This document shows, piece after piece, positions 62,901 through 64,000 of a stretch of 64,000 bases of DNA; within the stretch, counting starts at the first letter, position 1; each line of letters starts with the position of its first letter. The DNA comes from Pedobacter cryoconitis (GTDB lineage Bacteria > Bacteroidota > Bacteroidia > Sphingobacteriales > Sphingobacteriaceae). Below the pieces are notes generated by a model. The model ran no database searches, was not told where the DNA came from, and saw nothing but the letters and a program-made list of their open reading frames with translations. The translations under genes were made by a program, and so were the position numbers. The stretch lies in the NCBI RefSeq assembly GCF_014200605.1, contig NZ_JACHCE010000002.1, positions 859,300-923,299 on the forward strand, in the 5' to 3' direction.

Positions 62901-63487
62901 CGTCCGTTTACAGGAACTTCTTTAGCTGTAAAGCCGATATAAGAGAATACCAGAACAGCATCTGCAGATGGTGCTGTAATGGCATAGCCACCATTGCCAT
63001 CAGTAGTGGTACCAATTTTAGTACCTTTCACATTGACACTTACGCCGGGTAATGATTCGCCTTTATCGGATGAAACCTTTCCTTTGACAGTGATCTGGTT
63101 CACAGACAAGCCAGCTATTGCTGTAGTCTCTTTTTCATAAAGAAGTATCTGATCGTCTTCTACTTTATAATAAATGTTTAATGGACTTAATGCCTCGTCA
63201 AGTATCTGGCCTAAAGGTTTATTCACTGCATTCACCGTAACTTTACGCTGTGCTTTGATGACCGTTGAGCTGTATACAAAATTGACTTTGGTTAATTGTT
63301 GTATCTCGGTCAGTATCTGTCTGATCTGTCCCTGGTTAATATTAATGGATATTTCTCTATTTAATATTTCCTGCCCTCTGACATTCTTTGCGAATGAGGT
63401 GCAGGTGAATAAAATGCCAAGAAAAATTTGTGTCATGGATATCCGCATTGCTGTTTTGATTAAAGCAACAAATCGCTTTTTTTTCAT
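59933..63487 (-). CDS. SusC/RagA-like TonB-dependent transporter with STN domain
   Basis: The 1184-residue protein has a signal segment, an STN domain (about 45-125, SININQGQIRQILTEIQQLT), a carboxypeptidase-like domain (130-210, GKVSSDKGESLPGVSVNVKG) and a plug (VGYGTQRKKDLTSAVSVVN, then RGVNTFGNNNPLYVVDGVPT and SIYGSRAANGVIVITTKKGK), then a 22-strand barrel. The STN domain means it signals to a FecR protein, and a FecR gene lies upstream on the same strand. Together with SusD it imports a glycan or peptide in a TonB-powered step. The substrate is not readable from this sequence. Confidence 0.96.
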   Translation of the reverse strand: MKKKRFVALIKTAMRISMTQIFLGILFTCTSFAKNVRGQEILNREISININQGQIRQILTEIQQLTKVNFVYSSTVIKAQRKVTVNAVNKPLGQILDEALSPLNIYYKVEDDQILLYEKETTAIAGLSVNQITVKGKVSSDKGESLPGVSVNVKGTKIGTTTDGNGGYAITAPSADAVLVFSYIGFTAKEVPVNGRTTLNVQLVEELTSLGEVVVVGYGTQRKKDLTSAVSVVNVGSMIKQPTASVNNLLQGQASGVTVLGSGQPGEEPQVRIRGVNTFGNNNPLYVVDGVPTQSIADLNPNDIETMQVLKDAGSASIYGSRAANGVIVITTKKGKGKVTVSYDAYYGTQRPKGGNVWNILTPQEMADLKHMAMTNSGATDFVDSLYGSGPAYVLPDYILPAGAKEGDPRANPALYKLKPFYTSANEYNSFYRISKANKEGTDWYHEIFKPASITSQNVAITGGSDQGNYLFSANYFNQQGTLLNTYLKRYTIRSNSQYNISKRIRVGENLAYSITNNPQIAGLSGDNAIGHAFREQPIIPVRDIMGNFAGSYGGNLGDAYNPVAMLERTKDNRSQQNRLFGNIFAEVDVTDFLTLRSQFGGENYSGATRAFVYPMYENAENSTINSYTESALDGYNYSWTNTLSFNKSFGKHRIKAVAGTEFFRESTHVSTGSNQGYFSFDPDYTNLSTGSGPMKTTSARTANTLFSLIGRVDYSYNDKYLLGATIRRDGSSKFLEHVYGWFPAVSAGWRLSQENFLKNVKWITDLKVRGGYGIMGNQLNVSGGNAFTTFGSAVGTSYYAIGGGNNIVSGFYQNQTGNPGAKWEKNINSNFGFDATLFGGHIDISADYYRKNIKDLLYNPEMIATSGAAKVPFVNIAQMRNNGFDISVSGNTQVSSSVKLNATATITTYHNEIEKISGGSDYYDVDARRFDGSNIIRNAVGHPISQFFGYKVDGFWNSQQEIDAANKKAQQATGNPNDVYQTDIGVGRFKYADTNGDGRITADDRTFLGNANPSYSYGLNLGITYKNWDFSAFFYGVQGNSIWNQVKWWTDFNPSFGGAKSKTALYDSWTPQNHNAKAPIQETANSFSTNAVPNSYFVENGSYLRLKNAQIGYSFNSARLQKIGINKLRVYLSGANLFTITKYSGVDPEIGTSSETGQQTAYGVDDGSYPSQRTFLLGLNLSF

Positions 63488-63538
63488 ACCTTTAGAAGTT
63501 TTTGTTCGTTAATGTGAAAATTTCGTACAGAGATTATT

Positions 63539-63577
63539 GGCTGGCAATGTTGGGGAACTTTGTCAGCCTTTTTTTTT
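63539..63577 (+). terminator. Orphan terminator on the strand opposite the susC leader
   Basis: GGCTGGCAATGTT (63539-63551) pairs with AACTTTGTCAGCC (63556-63568) except for one mismatch and one GU, around a GGGG loop, then nine T residues (63569-63577) on the plus strand. All coding genes on either side (FecR, SusC) are on the minus strand, so this terminator must serve an antisense transcript that starts in the susC 5' end. No confident plus-strand promoter was found. Confidence 0.65.
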
Positions 63578-63663
63578 GAAGAATTTGGTTAGTAAAGCTT
63601 CAATTGATCCATAGGCTATTTGATTTTGGTTATTAGTTCAGGTTGGTTAGGTTTGTTGATCGG

Positions 63664-64000
63664 TTATTTTGTTTTGATAATTATTTTAGTGCCTGATATT
63701 TCATAATGTGCTTTTATCGTATGGCACAGCAAGTCTAGTTTCTTATATAAATTCTGTTTGGAAATATCACCGGTGAAGGTATTATTGTAGAGCTCCTGGT
63801 CTTCAATAATGATTTCAATTCCATAAGAAGCCTGTAGTTGATTCAGAACCTCTGTCAGCGGTGCTTCGTCAAAAATATAATTTGATTTAGTCGCTTTTTT
63901 ATCGCCTGCCGGACTTATTGGAATAGGATCTGCTACCAGTGTGGTCTTAAAATCGTCATTGTCCTTTGTATAGGTGGTTTTCTGATTTGGGGTTAATATC
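63664..64000 (-). CDS. FecR family anti-sigma factor, C-terminal part (cut by window edge)
   Basis: The frame ends at a stop at 63664-63666 and gives 112 residues of the C-terminus. It shows the end of the FecR domain (QKTTYTKDNDDFKTTLVADP) and the DUF4974 domain, IFDEAPLTEVLNQLQASYGI then EIIIEDQELYNNTFTGDISK, ending in HYEISGTKIIIKTK. Such a gene directly upstream of an STN-bearing SusC senses the receptor and controls a sigma factor, which would lie beyond the window. The N-terminus is missing. A 176-base gap separates it from susC. Confidence 0.93.
   Translation of the reverse strand, partial: ILTPNQKTTYTKDNDDFKTTLVADPIPISPAGDKKATKSNYIFDEAPLTEVLNQLQASYGIEIIIEDQELYNNTFTGDISKQNLYKKLDLLCHTIKAHYEISGTKIIIKTK

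Overview
The window looks like the chromosome of a Bacteroidota member, most likely Sphingobacteriaceae and Pedobacter-like. Supporting signs are many TonB-dependent receptors including a SusC/SusD pair, FecI/FecR-type sigma and anti-sigma genes, a TAnnTTTG -7 promoter box in front of several genes, almost no Shine-Dalgarno sequences, low-GC intergenic DNA and monomeric-type IDH replaced by the eukaryote-like NADP-IDH. The genus is inferred, not proven.

1-23.5 kb is mostly housekeeping: lgt, an MFS exporter, small conserved proteins, an SSB-like protein, a TonB receptor abutting a sorbosone/glucose dehydrogenase-like lipoprotein, icd, dnaX (with a ten-A slippage candidate), a TonB receptor behind a palindromic promoter, the rpsF-rpsR-rplI operon, tal, mtgA, a YycJ-like hydrolase and a two-gene membrane Fe-S oxidoreductase unit. 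A tRNA-Phe gene ends this part.

23.8-25.3 kb is an accessory patch. An 896-bp element (24008-24903) with 23-bp terminal inverted repeats (22 of 23 matching) and a perfect 8-bp target duplication has split a small gene. Removing the element and one duplication restores an uninterrupted 96-residue reading frame.

25.5-42.7 kb is one tightly packed 17-kb gene set: ECF sigma factor, FecR anti-sigma, STN-containing TonB receptor, DUF4397-type lipoprotein, an unknown lipoprotein, three consecutive fasciclin (FAS1) lipoproteins, an Oar-like TonB receptor and an IPT/TIG plus NHL-repeat lipoprotein. It looks like a self-regulated cell-surface system that has no SusD. This is the best candidate for an undescribed system in the window.

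42.9-52.7 kb holds an aldehyde/alcohol oxidation locus (AraC regulator, ALDH, a frameshifted zinc alcohol dehydrogenase, DUF779), a second identical tRNA-Phe with its own promoter and leader hairpins, a Fic protein, another AraC regulator, a SnoaL-like protein and a GMC oxidoreductase with its gluconate-dehydrogenase subunit 3 partner.

52.9-64 kb holds a likely D-amino-acid/dipeptide catabolic operon (GntP permease, RidA, D-threonine-aldolase-like PLP enzyme, M19 dipeptidase). It converges on a NagX-like acyltransferase, SusD, SusC and FecR set on the minus strand. A terminator on the strand opposite the susC leader suggests an antisense RNA. No CRISPR array, rRNA or prophage was seen.
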